From NCBI GenBank assembly GCA_002698785.1, contig PAAG01000047.1, positions 620,001 to 684,000 on the forward strand: a stretch of DNA of 64,000 bases, in the 5' to 3' direction. Positions 20,001 through 26,249 of the stretch are shown here, one piece after another (positions within the stretch are counted from its first letter, which is position 1; every line of letters starts with the position of its first letter). The translations under genes were made by a program, and so were the position numbers. This stretch comes from Verrucomicrobiales bacterium. Lineage in GTDB: Bacteria > Verrucomicrobiota > Verrucomicrobiia > Verrucomicrobiales > DEV007. Under the pieces are notes generated by a model. It was not told the DNA's origin. It did no database searches and worked only from the letters and a program-made list of their open reading frames with translations.

Positions 20001-20759
20001 TGCCCTGTAGAGGCGGATACCGTCCATCCAACCGTTGAACGATTGTCCTGAACTGCGCTGATATCCTGTACCTATGACGAGATCGTCGTAGTCATTGACT
20101 GGGGCCTTGTCGGTAGCTCCGCCCATATCCCAGGTGCCACCCGTCGGCTTTCCGTCGATATATGCCTTGAGGCTGTCCCCTTTTCCGAACGTGTAGACCA
20201 CTGCAATGTGATGCCACCCGCTCGTGGGCACAAGATTCTTACTCCACCAACGGTGCCAGTCACGCTTCTTTGTCTTGGGATCTTCACTCGTGAAGAGAAA
20301 ACCGAGCTGACCTTTTCCGTTCAATCGAATCGCGTAGTTGTGATTCTGCTCTGAAAGTTTCTCGCCCCGCTCTCCGTGGCGGCCTTTTCCCATGATGTAG
20401 TCCATGTCTCCGCCGCCCATCGATTTGACCCGAATCCAAGCCTCGAAGGTGAAGGAATCCCCTTTTTTGAAGCGGATGTTTGCGGTGCCGCCCTTTTCGT
20501 GATCCTTGATCAAAATTCCAGCATCGCCACCTGGGAAATAACCACCACCATTTGTCTGGTTGAAATCAGGGTATTTCGGCGCACGAGGGCCAGCGACATC
20601 TTTCTGTGCTTCCACAGCATCACCGAACCAAACGCCGGGGCCGGCAATGCCATCAAATTCCCATGAAAGTATTGGCTTCGGCTGTTCAGAGGGTGCGCCA
20701 AACACCGGAACTGTGCCCAATCCTATGAGTGCCAGAAAGAGATGAATCCTGCGAATCAT
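17061..20759 (-). CDS. LamG + PSCyt1/DUF1549/DUF1553 secreted cytochrome protein
   Basis: 1232 residues from the ATG ending at 20759, which opens a signal peptide (MIRRIHLFLALIGLGTVPVFG); an ATG five codons upstream is less likely. Residues about 30-270 form a laminin-G/concanavalin-like jelly roll (SFTFEAWIRVKS, WHHIAVVYT, NGWMDGIRLYRAALP), then a PA14-like region. The start of DUF1549 follows (NEIDHFVGARI), and the heme domain with CYDCH is inserted right after it. DUF1549 then resumes (EFLRRVTLDTVGVVPT), with a second CARCH motif, then DUF1553 (VMVNRIWERLMGRGIV, SHPEMLRWLG). The inserted order is unusual. The lectin-like domain suggests glycan binding. It is the first gene of a two-gene unit with DUF1501. 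Confidence 0.88.
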   Translation of the reverse strand: MIRRIHLFLALIGLGTVPVFGAPSEQPKPILSWEFDGIAGPGVWFGDAVEAQKDVAGPRAPKYPDFNQTNGGGYFPGGDAGILIKDHEKGGTANIRFKKGDSFTFEAWIRVKSMGGGDMDYIMGKGRHGERGEKLSEQNHNYAIRLNGKGQLGFLFTSEDPKTKKRDWHRWWSKNLVPTSGWHHIAVVYTFGKGDSLKAYIDGKPTGGTWDMGGATDKAPVNDYDDLVIGTGYQRSSGQSFNGWMDGIRLYRAALPAERFENVYRYIPPPPPITKAMIPEGKVLMQISEDGVPEANSWPEEPKVTETYEEDVFGFFDWPQKYISTGVRADRANPSHVRASALVDIPKGKHRLLLRSRGASKLWIDGKNILSNPFPSGDTGGHGVLSSQDEYLDLGPDFRFAPPGNRENWVEFESDGGEHFVILETMIGGVAGRSKRRPEFGETVVAISPEGTESWSLLSPGSREVAYTDEGWAKYEEERRNWLAEVNTASREARRKETASYWAKRREQAGEWLAKVDPVKVPELPEGYPAFNEIDHFVGARIASVASEFETAESGTIDYFEQVKPLLEGKCYDCHQGGKAKGDLRLDQHASALKGGELDGPAVAPHDVNGSSLIYRITEDAGDDIMPPKGDPLSEEEVALLTQWIEEGAAWPQFDVDSFDFTPLTEDLEFLRRVTLDTVGVVPTEEEIETFLADDEKSRRSNAIERLLADSRWADKWMGYWQDMLAENPNIINPTLNNTGPFRWWIYESLLDNKPADLMVTELIRMEGSERFGGPAGFGTASQNDVPMAAKGIIVSSAFMGVEMKCARCHDAPSHVSKQGDLFELAAMLKENSIEVPKTSSVPMDKIHEGGRKPLIEVTLKPGEKVQPGWPFDEFCDEEVATALAKDPTDPRDKLAALITAPQNERFAQVMVNRIWERLMGRGIVEYVSDWERAEASHPEMLRWLGHQFVSSGYDMKHVARLIFSSHAYQRASDPLATETGPLYIAPAPRRLQAEQIIDSLFSATGAPFDLEEVSLDIDSVRTYSNSITLGKPERAWMLASTSNERDRPSLSLPRIQAVSSVMETFGWRGARQDPVSIRETDPNVLQPAILANGTMGIWLTRLSDRHEITKLALEDQSVEELVDRLGLRLLTRKFSAAERDKYIAFLSEGYETRVVPEAERPEKKQDGPREPERYVSWSNHLDGPANTLAQQKEIEARAGDPPTTALTEDWRLRLEDVLWAMLNAPEWIYTP

Positions 20760-20878
20760 GCCACAGTATGGCAAATTTCCTCAAAAAATTCATCCCCGGG
20801 CCTATACCACTTTAGGGGGGTCCGCAGTTGCGTATCGGCTTGGAGACCGCATCTACTGCCTCTGAAGAGGTATAGAAG

Positions 20879-22498
20879 TCATGGCAGCACCAGATCCAGA
20901 TACATCAATTTTACTCGAATGCCTCCCGTGACGAGAAAACCGATCTCGTTCTCCCCCTTGCGAATCAGATCTCGAGGAACGGAGAAGCATGCAAATTCCT
21001 CCTCGTCGCCCAACCAGACATCATATGGGTGAGCGACAGGTTGGGCTTCGAATGAAGTTTTTTCCAGAATCTGTCCGTTGATTTGAACTTGGATTTCTCG
21101 ATCAGAGATATTCTCGCTCGAACGAAAACGGAGGATCCCGTCGTTTTTCTGATACTCCGTCGGGGCTGCCAGAATCGTGAATGTTTTCGGTTCGTTTCGC
21201 TTGATTACTGCGGGAAGCGGCTTTTCCCCGAGAACAGGATCATTGCGGCCCGCCGAAAGAAAATACCACTGTGGTTGACGGGCCACAAATTCACGATCCC
21301 CGACGTTTTCCAAGACCTCGAAGGGTGGCTCATGAAACGGGCCCAACTCCGGAATGCCATGCTCCCGATAGTAGGCGAAATTGAAGAAGCTGACTCCGGC
21401 AGCCCCTTGCTCGTAGGCCAAGTGAGCCGTGGTATAAAACTGCTCGGGGGTAGTTCTCAGATATGGCTGCGTGCCGCTACCGGACATGGCTTTTCCCGTC
21501 AGGGTCGTGTGCGTCATCTCCAGATAGATGGGAGTATCCGGGATCCGTTTTTTCGCCCGCTCCACTGCATCTGTCTGCATCGTGAAGTAGGTGTACGATA
21601 GATTGACGAAGTCGATCCCGGACTCATGGACCAGTTGGACGAGGTCGACACCTTGGTCGGGGTGAATCTCCATTTTTGCGGGCACACGTACCCCCAGCCA
21701 TCGACGCTTTCCTTTGTATGTCTTTCGATCCAGCGCCTTCCGAATGCGCTTCACGAAGGCCGTCGTTATTCTGGCCCTTTCCAGAGGAGAGGTTCGGGAG
21801 GGAGAAAACCGAGACCAATGTCTAAGAAAATCCAACTCCAGCCCAGCAAAATCGTGAGTATCGCAAAGCTCCTCAATTAATTGCGCCTTGTGATCCACGA
21901 CCTCTGGGAATGACCAATCGAACACTGCCTGATCCCATTCTTTTGTGTCTTCTCCGATACGGTACTTGTCGACGTTTTCCCAGTAGTGCCTGGACATCGT
22001 CTGATCGGGTCGCCCTTTCGCCAATGAGTCCGCCAATTTTCGAGTGTGGTGCCCATCATTCAGTCGATACGAAACAAAAGGAAGTATCCCCTGTTGTTCA
22101 CACTCCTCTGCGAGAGTCTGGACCAAGTCGCCGCCTTTCAGCAGGTAGCGCCCGTATGCATTGGGTTTCTCCAGCCCGTGCTTTTTCATGAACACACCGT
22201 AGTGCTCTTCGGGGGAGTAGATTTCGGAAGCCCACCAGGGAATCCAACCAAGCCCGGGTTGTAGCATGTGCACGTCGGCTCCGGCAGCCTCCCGTATCGT
22301 ATGTCTGAGATGCTCGTCGAGAAAACCGTCTTTTTTGTTCCTCCATGGACTGACACAAGAGGTGATGTTTGTCGTGTCGTTCGAATAGATGACTCGCGGA
22401 GGGGCGATTTCCTCAGACCAAGTCAAACTGCCAAGACCAGGCAGGAGAATAAACAGGGGAACGAACCTGAAAGAAAAACGGAGGATACCTTCGATCAT
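20879..22498 (-). CDS. Secreted TIM-barrel glycosidase-like protein, family unassigned
   Basis: 539 residues from the ATG ending at 22498, chosen because it begins a signal peptide (IEGILRFSFRFVPLFILLPGLGSLTWS) that the longer in-frame start would bury. The central part has strand-loop features of a (beta/alpha)8 barrel: VIYSNDTTN, ILPFVSYRLNDGHH, FAGLELDFLRHW (a candidate acidic catalytic loop), LGVRVPAKM, DFVNLSYTYF, PIYLEMTHTT, GAAGVSFFNF. This resembles the GHL/DUF187-like 'glycosyl hydrolase-like 10' proteins common in PVC genomes. A small beta-sandwich closes the C-terminus. It probably acts on a polysaccharide or glycoside outside the cytoplasm, but no substrate can be named. It is divergent from threonine dehydratase. 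Confidence 0.65.
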   Translation of the reverse strand: MIEGILRFSFRFVPLFILLPGLGSLTWSEEIAPPRVIYSNDTTNITSCVSPWRNKKDGFLDEHLRHTIREAAGADVHMLQPGLGWIPWWASEIYSPEEHYGVFMKKHGLEKPNAYGRYLLKGGDLVQTLAEECEQQGILPFVSYRLNDGHHTRKLADSLAKGRPDQTMSRHYWENVDKYRIGEDTKEWDQAVFDWSFPEVVDHKAQLIEELCDTHDFAGLELDFLRHWSRFSPSRTSPLERARITTAFVKRIRKALDRKTYKGKRRWLGVRVPAKMEIHPDQGVDLVQLVHESGIDFVNLSYTYFTMQTDAVERAKKRIPDTPIYLEMTHTTLTGKAMSGSGTQPYLRTTPEQFYTTAHLAYEQGAAGVSFFNFAYYREHGIPELGPFHEPPFEVLENVGDREFVARQPQWYFLSAGRNDPVLGEKPLPAVIKRNEPKTFTILAAPTEYQKNDGILRFRSSENISDREIQVQINGQILEKTSFEAQPVAHPYDVWLGDEEEFACFSVPRDLIRKGENEIGFLVTGGIRVKLMYLDLVLP

Positions 22499-22539
22499 CG
22501 TTGCGCACAGGACTCTTCCACACAAAACTGAGGGACGCT

Positions 22540-24096
22540 ATGCTCGAAAACGAAGATATCGATGCCACCGACGACATGCCAGTAATCCGGCGCCTGCGAC
22601 GCGAAATTCTTTTCGCAAGAGAACGGGTGTATAAAATAGCAGCGCAGACGCCTCTGGAGCGAATTGATAATTTCGGCAGTGCCGATGTATTCGTGAAGCG
22701 GGAAGACCTTTCTCCCATCAAAGCCTACAAATGGCGGGGTGCCTACAATCGCATGGCTATCCTGACGGAGAAGGAGAGGGCACGCGGAGTCATTACGGCT
22801 TCCGCAGGAAACCATGCCCAAGGTGTCGCTCTCGCTGCTGAAGCACTGGGAATAAAAGCCCTCATATACATGCCACTCACCACTCCGGGAGTGAAGAGGG
22901 CGGCGGTTCAAAAACTGGGCGGAGAGAGTGTCGAAATCGTCCTTTCCGGCGACTCCTATGATGAGTCCAGTGCGGCAGCAAAAGAGCGAGGTCAAAATGA
23001 AGGACTGACTTACATCCACGCTTACGACGACCTCTACGTAATGGCAGGCCAAGGCACTCTAGCTGATGAGGTGGTCATGTCAGGGGAAGGCCCCTTCGAT
23101 GTCGCCTACCTGCAAATCGGAGGTGGAGGAATGGCCGCAGGCGTCGCTACCTGGTTGAAGACATTCTACCCTGACATACACATTGTTGGCGTAGAAGGAG
23201 TCGACCAGGCATCGATGAGAGCTGCGGTGGAAGCAGGTCACCCAACGAGGCTGGATGAGCTCGATATTTTCTGCGATGGCACGGCTGTCCGGCAAGCGGG
23301 AGAATTGCCCTTTCAAATCTGCCGCGATGTGATCGATGAGTTTGTTACGGTGACAAACCTTGAAGTTTCGGAAGCGATTCGACTCTACTGGGATCGCATT
23401 CGAGTCTTATCCGAACCTTCCGGAGCTATGGGTGTGGCTGGGGCATGGAAGCAGAGGGAGAAACTGGCGGGAAAGAAAGTCCTTGTGGTGTTGTGTGGAG
23501 CAAATATCGACTTCAACCGCCTTGGCACGATCGCAAGCGAAGTCGGTGAGGGTGATCGTATTCGCCATTATTTGCGTATCAGCATTTCGGAACGGACAGG
23601 ATCGATGTTGCAGTTGCTCGACGATGCCTTCGAAGGAGTCGGCATCCGTGCTTTCCAATACGGAAAAAACAACGCAGATGTCGCGTGGCCGTTGTTCGGT
23701 CTGACACTTTCGAAAGAAGAACTAGGCCGAGTGAAAGATGCTCTCAGTGGAAGCGGCTACGAGTTCGAAGAATTGACCGATACCGATGAAGTTCGGTACC
23801 GGCTCATTCCTCTGCGCGCCGATCTTCTGTCTGCACCTCTCTTCCTCGACCTCGAATTTTACGAAAGACCAGGCGCACTTCACTCCTATTTGACAGAGAC
23901 TGTTCGCGGAAGGGGTAGCTTCTGCTACTTCAACTATACTTACACAGGCGAGCGTGTGGGTCGCGCTCTTATCGGCATCGACTTCGAATCAGCGAAAGAG
24001 AGGGACGCTTTCCTCAGCGACTTGCCCTCGAGCGGAGAAGGTTTTCGATCGTGCAAACGCCTGAGCGACGCCGCAACGAGTCATCTGTTAGGTTGA
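22540..24096 (+). CDS. ilvA: Biosynthetic threonine ammonia-lyase
   Basis: 518 residues from the ATG at 22540, which has an AGGGA ribosome site 4-8 bases upstream; a TTG at 22501 would add 13 residues and is less likely. The PLP lysine is K64 in SPIKAYKWRGA, the phosphate-binding loop is GGGGMAAG, and SAGNHAQG is intact. The C-terminus carries two ACT-like regulatory domains (LRISISERTGSMLQ... and DLEFYERPGALHSY...), as in isoleucine-sensitive IlvA. It converts threonine to 2-oxobutanoate, the first committed step of isoleucine synthesis, in the cytoplasm. It is a housekeeping gene without an operon here and ends in a shared bidirectional hairpin. Confidence 0.94.
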   Translation: MLENEDIDATDDMPVIRRLRREILFARERVYKIAAQTPLERIDNFGSADVFVKREDLSPIKAYKWRGAYNRMAILTEKERARGVITASAGNHAQGVALAAEALGIKALIYMPLTTPGVKRAAVQKLGGESVEIVLSGDSYDESSAAAKERGQNEGLTYIHAYDDLYVMAGQGTLADEVVMSGEGPFDVAYLQIGGGGMAAGVATWLKTFYPDIHIVGVEGVDQASMRAAVEAGHPTRLDELDIFCDGTAVRQAGELPFQICRDVIDEFVTVTNLEVSEAIRLYWDRIRVLSEPSGAMGVAGAWKQREKLAGKKVLVVLCGANIDFNRLGTIASEVGEGDRIRHYLRISISERTGSMLQLLDDAFEGVGIRAFQYGKNNADVAWPLFGLTLSKEELGRVKDALSGSGYEFEELTDTDEVRYRLIPLRADLLSAPLFLDLEFYERPGALHSYLTETVRGRGSFCYFNYTYTGERVGRALIGIDFESAKERDAFLSDLPSSGEGFRSCKRLSDAATSHLLG

Positions 24097-24100
24097 TGGT

Positions 24101-24117
24101 GGCGAAAAACTTTCGCC
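24101..24117. terminator. bidirectional terminator hairpin between ilvA and protoglobin 1
   Basis: GGCGAAA (24101-24107) and TTTCGCC (24111-24117) form a perfect 7-base-pair stem with a 3-base loop. The two flanking genes converge here, and A/T-rich sequence on either side is modest. It can serve both directions. Confidence 0.6.
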
Positions 24118-24132
24118 TTCATTAGGGGGAGT

Positions 24133-24741
24133 TCAGTAGCCGTAATGTCGAGACAACAGATTGTTCTGAATCCAAAAGAATTTTCCCAGCGCCCGAACTG
24201 AATTGATCTCCCTTTCTCGATCCAGTTTCAGCTCAAAAATGGCGGACTTGAAGACATCCGCTAGCAATCCCAGCAGAGCATCCATCTGAACGTGAGGAAC
24301 GGTGCTCCCTGATTTACTGACCAACTGTGTGCAATAGTTCCCTACCTTGTCGATGAATGTCGCCAAACCTTCCTCTCTGCTCGAAGTGATTAGAGTTCGC
24401 AAAGATTTCCCCAATTCACTTTTCTGGTAGTCCAATACGTCGGGGTCAACTTCAAGGTCCATTAGCGAATCCCCTTCGACACTCGATTGAGGAGAATGTG
24501 CCGACAAGACATGCCGCATCGTGGCATCATAGGAGAAAAGCTTGTCGAAAACACGATCAACAATATCTGGAATTTGGGGAGCCAGGGCAGACTTGAGAGA
24601 ACTGACCGCGACCATATCGGCCTCTGAGAAGTCCATGAAATCGGTGACATAGTCATATCTGTAACCCGAATCCGACTCCAGGCGATCTTCGTCTATCAGC
24701 CGTGGGTCCTCTCCTCCCAGATTCGCAGCAACGCTCTCCAT
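24133..24741 (-). CDS. Protoglobin with Cys at the proximal ligand position
   Basis: 202 residues, cytoplasmic, all-helical. It aligns end to end with the second protoglobin at 25073 (shared KLFSYDATxRH, VPxVQMxALxG, FxLxLDRExE, WIQNxLxxRHY), and both fit the protoglobin/globin-sensor N-terminal fold of about 195 residues. No kinase or cyclase output domain is attached. In the gap-free alignment the residue opposite H125 of the other copy is C137 (VGNYCTQ against VGKMHTP), so the expected proximal heme histidine is missing; H150 is another nearby candidate. Upstream lie two copies of a palindromic operator at 24816 and 24861, shared with the neighbouring Rrf2 regulator. A gas-binding or NO-detoxifying role is inferred from family and context. 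It might not bind heme. Confidence 0.85.
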   Translation of the reverse strand: MESVAANLGGEDPRLIDEDRLESDSGYRYDYVTDFMDFSEADMVAVSSLKSALAPQIPDIVDRVFDKLFSYDATMRHVLSAHSPQSSVEGDSLMDLEVDPDVLDYQKSELGKSLRTLITSSREEGLATFIDKVGNYCTQLVSKSGSTVPHVQMDALLGLLADVFKSAIFELKLDREREINSVRALGKFFWIQNNLLSRHYGY

Positions 24742-24815
24742 CTCAAATTCCTCCTACCGTATTAAATTTATGAACTGTTAGATTTTACATCATGCAAACT
24801 GCAAACCGGACATTT

Positions 24816-24829
24816 GGATACGTTTATCC
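24816..24829. promoter_or_regulatory. Rrf2 operator copy 1
   Basis: GGATACGTTTATCC, extended to the perfect TTGGATA-4-TATCCAA inverted repeat, 75 bases upstream of the protoglobin 1 start. It fits the consensus GGAyrynnryATCC shared by the four copies in this locus. The assignment to the Rrf2 regulator is inference from location. Confidence 0.65.
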
Positions 24830-24860
24830 AATTAAGCATATCTTGTGCTTTCCACAAACC

Positions 24861-24874
24861 GGATGTCAATATCC
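24861..24874. promoter_or_regulatory. Rrf2 operator copy 2
   Basis: GGATGTCAATATCC within AAACC...GATTA flanks; one mismatch from a perfect palindrome. It is 120 bases upstream of protoglobin 1, 45 bases (start to start) from copy 1. Confidence 0.7.
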
Positions 24875-25072
24875 GATTAGAGAAACACGATGTATCAAAT
24901 CGGAACGCCTAATGCATTACCGGTCAGGTAATTACATTCAAAGATCGGCATGGAAGGGGAGAAATCTGCTCCTTCAAAATCGAATTTCCAAGGACGACGA
25001 AGGGAAACCGGATCTTTCGGAGGACCCGATTTGCTACTCGAAAACGGGGCATGTTTCCCGACACAGCTTTCG

Positions 25073-25642
25073 CTACACGTAGTGTCGAACGATCAGATCG
25101 TTTTGAATCCAGAGCAATTTGTTGAACGCTCGCATAGTTTTCATTTCTGCATCTCTGTCCAAATTTAACCCGAAGATGGTCGAGACGAAGGCCTCTGCAA
25201 CAAAGCCCATGAGAGCGTTCATCTGCACGATTGGAACATTCAGATTCGGGCTGCCCGCTTTCGGAGTGTGCATTTTCCCCACCATATCCAGATAGGCTAC
25301 CATTTTCTCATCGTATGTTGCTGTGACAAGCTTCTCAAGATAGCGAGCGAGGTGGCTCTTCCGGAAGGAAATCATCTCGTGATCGACTGACAATGCATCA
25401 ATGTTTTCCGGTACTTCCCCTTCGTATCCGTGCTGACGAGGAACAAAATGCCTCTTGGTTGCGTCATACGAAAAGAGCTTTTCATATACGGCATCGACAA
25501 GGGACGGAACGAGTGGTGCCAGAACTGCAGCCGCACCGTGAATCGCATCAATGTCTTCGTCACCAAAGCCGATAAACCCGGCAAGATATCCGAATCGATA
25601 TCCCAGGTCTGTTTCAAGGCGGTCTTCTTCAATATGTTCCAT
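25073..25642 (-). CDS. Protoglobin with canonical proximal histidine
   Basis: 189 residues, soluble. Same fold as the copy at 24133, but the proximal heme ligand is present as H125 in VGKMHTPKAG, matching the F8 histidine of archaeal protoglobins. Other shared features are the aromatic-rich B-helix (LGYRFGYLAGFIGFGDED) and the WIQNDLIVRHY C-terminus. Protoglobins bind O2, CO and NO, and single-domain forms are proposed NO or carbene/nitrene-type redox catalysts or gas sensors. Its promoter region (25643-25744) contains two operator copies and is shared with the divergent Rrf2 gene, so it is probably repressed by it and induced by NO or a redox signal. Confidence 0.88.
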   Translation of the reverse strand: MEHIEEDRLETDLGYRFGYLAGFIGFGDEDIDAIHGAAAVLAPLVPSLVDAVYEKLFSYDATKRHFVPRQHGYEGEVPENIDALSVDHEMISFRKSHLARYLEKLVTATYDEKMVAYLDMVGKMHTPKAGSPNLNVPIVQMNALMGFVAEAFVSTIFGLNLDRDAEMKTMRAFNKLLWIQNDLIVRHYV

Positions 25643-25670
25643 AAGGTATTCTATTGTTGAGCTTTAAATC

Positions 25671-25684
25671 GGACATTCTTATCC
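25671..25684. promoter_or_regulatory. Rrf2 operator copy 3
   Basis: GGACATTCTTATCC with AAATC...AATTTA flanks, 29 bases upstream of protoglobin 2. It is the most degenerate of the four copies, with one half-site mismatch. Confidence 0.6.
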
Positions 25685-25708
25685 AATTTAAACTCTACGT
25701 ATAAAATC

Positions 25709-25722
25709 GGATGTCAACATCC
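25709..25722. promoter_or_regulatory. Rrf2 operator copy 4 (perfect palindrome)
   Basis: GGATGTCAACATCC, part of CGGATGT-2-ACATCCG, 22 bases before the Rrf2 start and 38 bases (start to start) from copy 3. It is well placed for autorepression of the regulator and for control of the divergent protoglobin 2. Confidence 0.72.
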
Positions 25723-25744
25723 GGTTTCTGGTCTTCATTGAACA

Positions 25745-26197
25745 ATGCTCTCCCAGACCGTTGAATATGCCCTTCGCGCAATGGTTTACCTCGCCAGCGC
25801 CGAAGAGGAAGTTTGCCCTGTCGACGAGGTGGCGGAGGGGACAAAAGTTCCTCCCTCATATTTATCGAAAGTTTTGCAGAACCTAAACAGGGCTGGCCTG
25901 GTGCAATCAAAGCGCGGCCTTCAGGGGGGCTATCATCTCTCAAAGGATCCTACCGAGACCACAATACTCGACGTGGTCAATGCAGTGGAACCCATCGAAA
26001 GGATTCACACCTGTCCCCTCGAACTGAAATCTCATGGGACGAACCTTTGCCCGCTCCATCGACGCCTCGATTCGGCAATGGCGGAAGTAGAGCGGGCATT
26101 TGGAACCACGACTCTACAGGAATTGATTACTGATCCCTCTCCAAGCGTTCCCTTGTGCGATTTCCCGTGTCCCAAACGGAGCACTGGGGCAGAATAA
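25745..26197 (+). CDS. Rrf2 family regulator, NsrR/IscR-like
   Basis: 150 residues. The N-terminal winged helix starts MLSQTVEYALRAMVYLAS and contains the recognition segment VPPSYLSKVLQNLNRAGLVQSKRG and the wing GGYHLSKDP, all classic Rrf2. NsrR and IscR hold an Fe-S cluster with three cysteines near residues 91-105. Here C90 and C102 are present but the middle position is S96 (next to H97), and two extra cysteines sit at the C-terminus (C138, C142). E7 aligns with the acidic fourth ligand described for Streptomyces NsrR. The gene is divergent from protoglobin 2 across two operator copies, so it very likely controls both globins and itself. The signal, NO or another redox agent, is inferred. 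Confidence 0.9.
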   Translation: MLSQTVEYALRAMVYLASAEEEVCPVDEVAEGTKVPPSYLSKVLQNLNRAGLVQSKRGLQGGYHLSKDPTETTILDVVNAVEPIERIHTCPLELKSHGTNLCPLHRRLDSAMAEVERAFGTTTLQELITDPSPSVPLCDFPCPKRSTGAE

Positions 26198-26249
26198 ATT
26201 CTGCGCGCCGCTTTGGAGGTCTTTCCGCGATAAGGGAGGCGCTACTCGA

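Larger units (their letters stand above)
24742..25072. other. 331-base intergenic region with two operator copies
   Basis: This gap separates the two protoglobin genes. Its left third is the promoter region of protoglobin 1 and holds two operator copies. A lone half-site AAATCGGA lies at 24897-24904. From about 24905 to 25072 I see no gene, no RNA signature and no convincing terminator for protoglobin 2. Frames present there are short and lack start signals. Confidence 0.6.

Noticed and set aside
22501-22539. TTG start for threonine dehydratase
   Set aside because: The ATG at 22540 has an AGGGA site at proper spacing, and the extra 13 residues overlap the divergent promoter region.
24905-25072. 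Small gene or RNA between the protoglobins
   Set aside because: Frames are short, start codons lack context and no stable structure was evident; left as intergenic.
24816-25722. CRISPR-like or other dispersed repeat array
   Set aside because: Only four short copies, palindromic, irregular spacing, all in promoter regions; operators explain them better.
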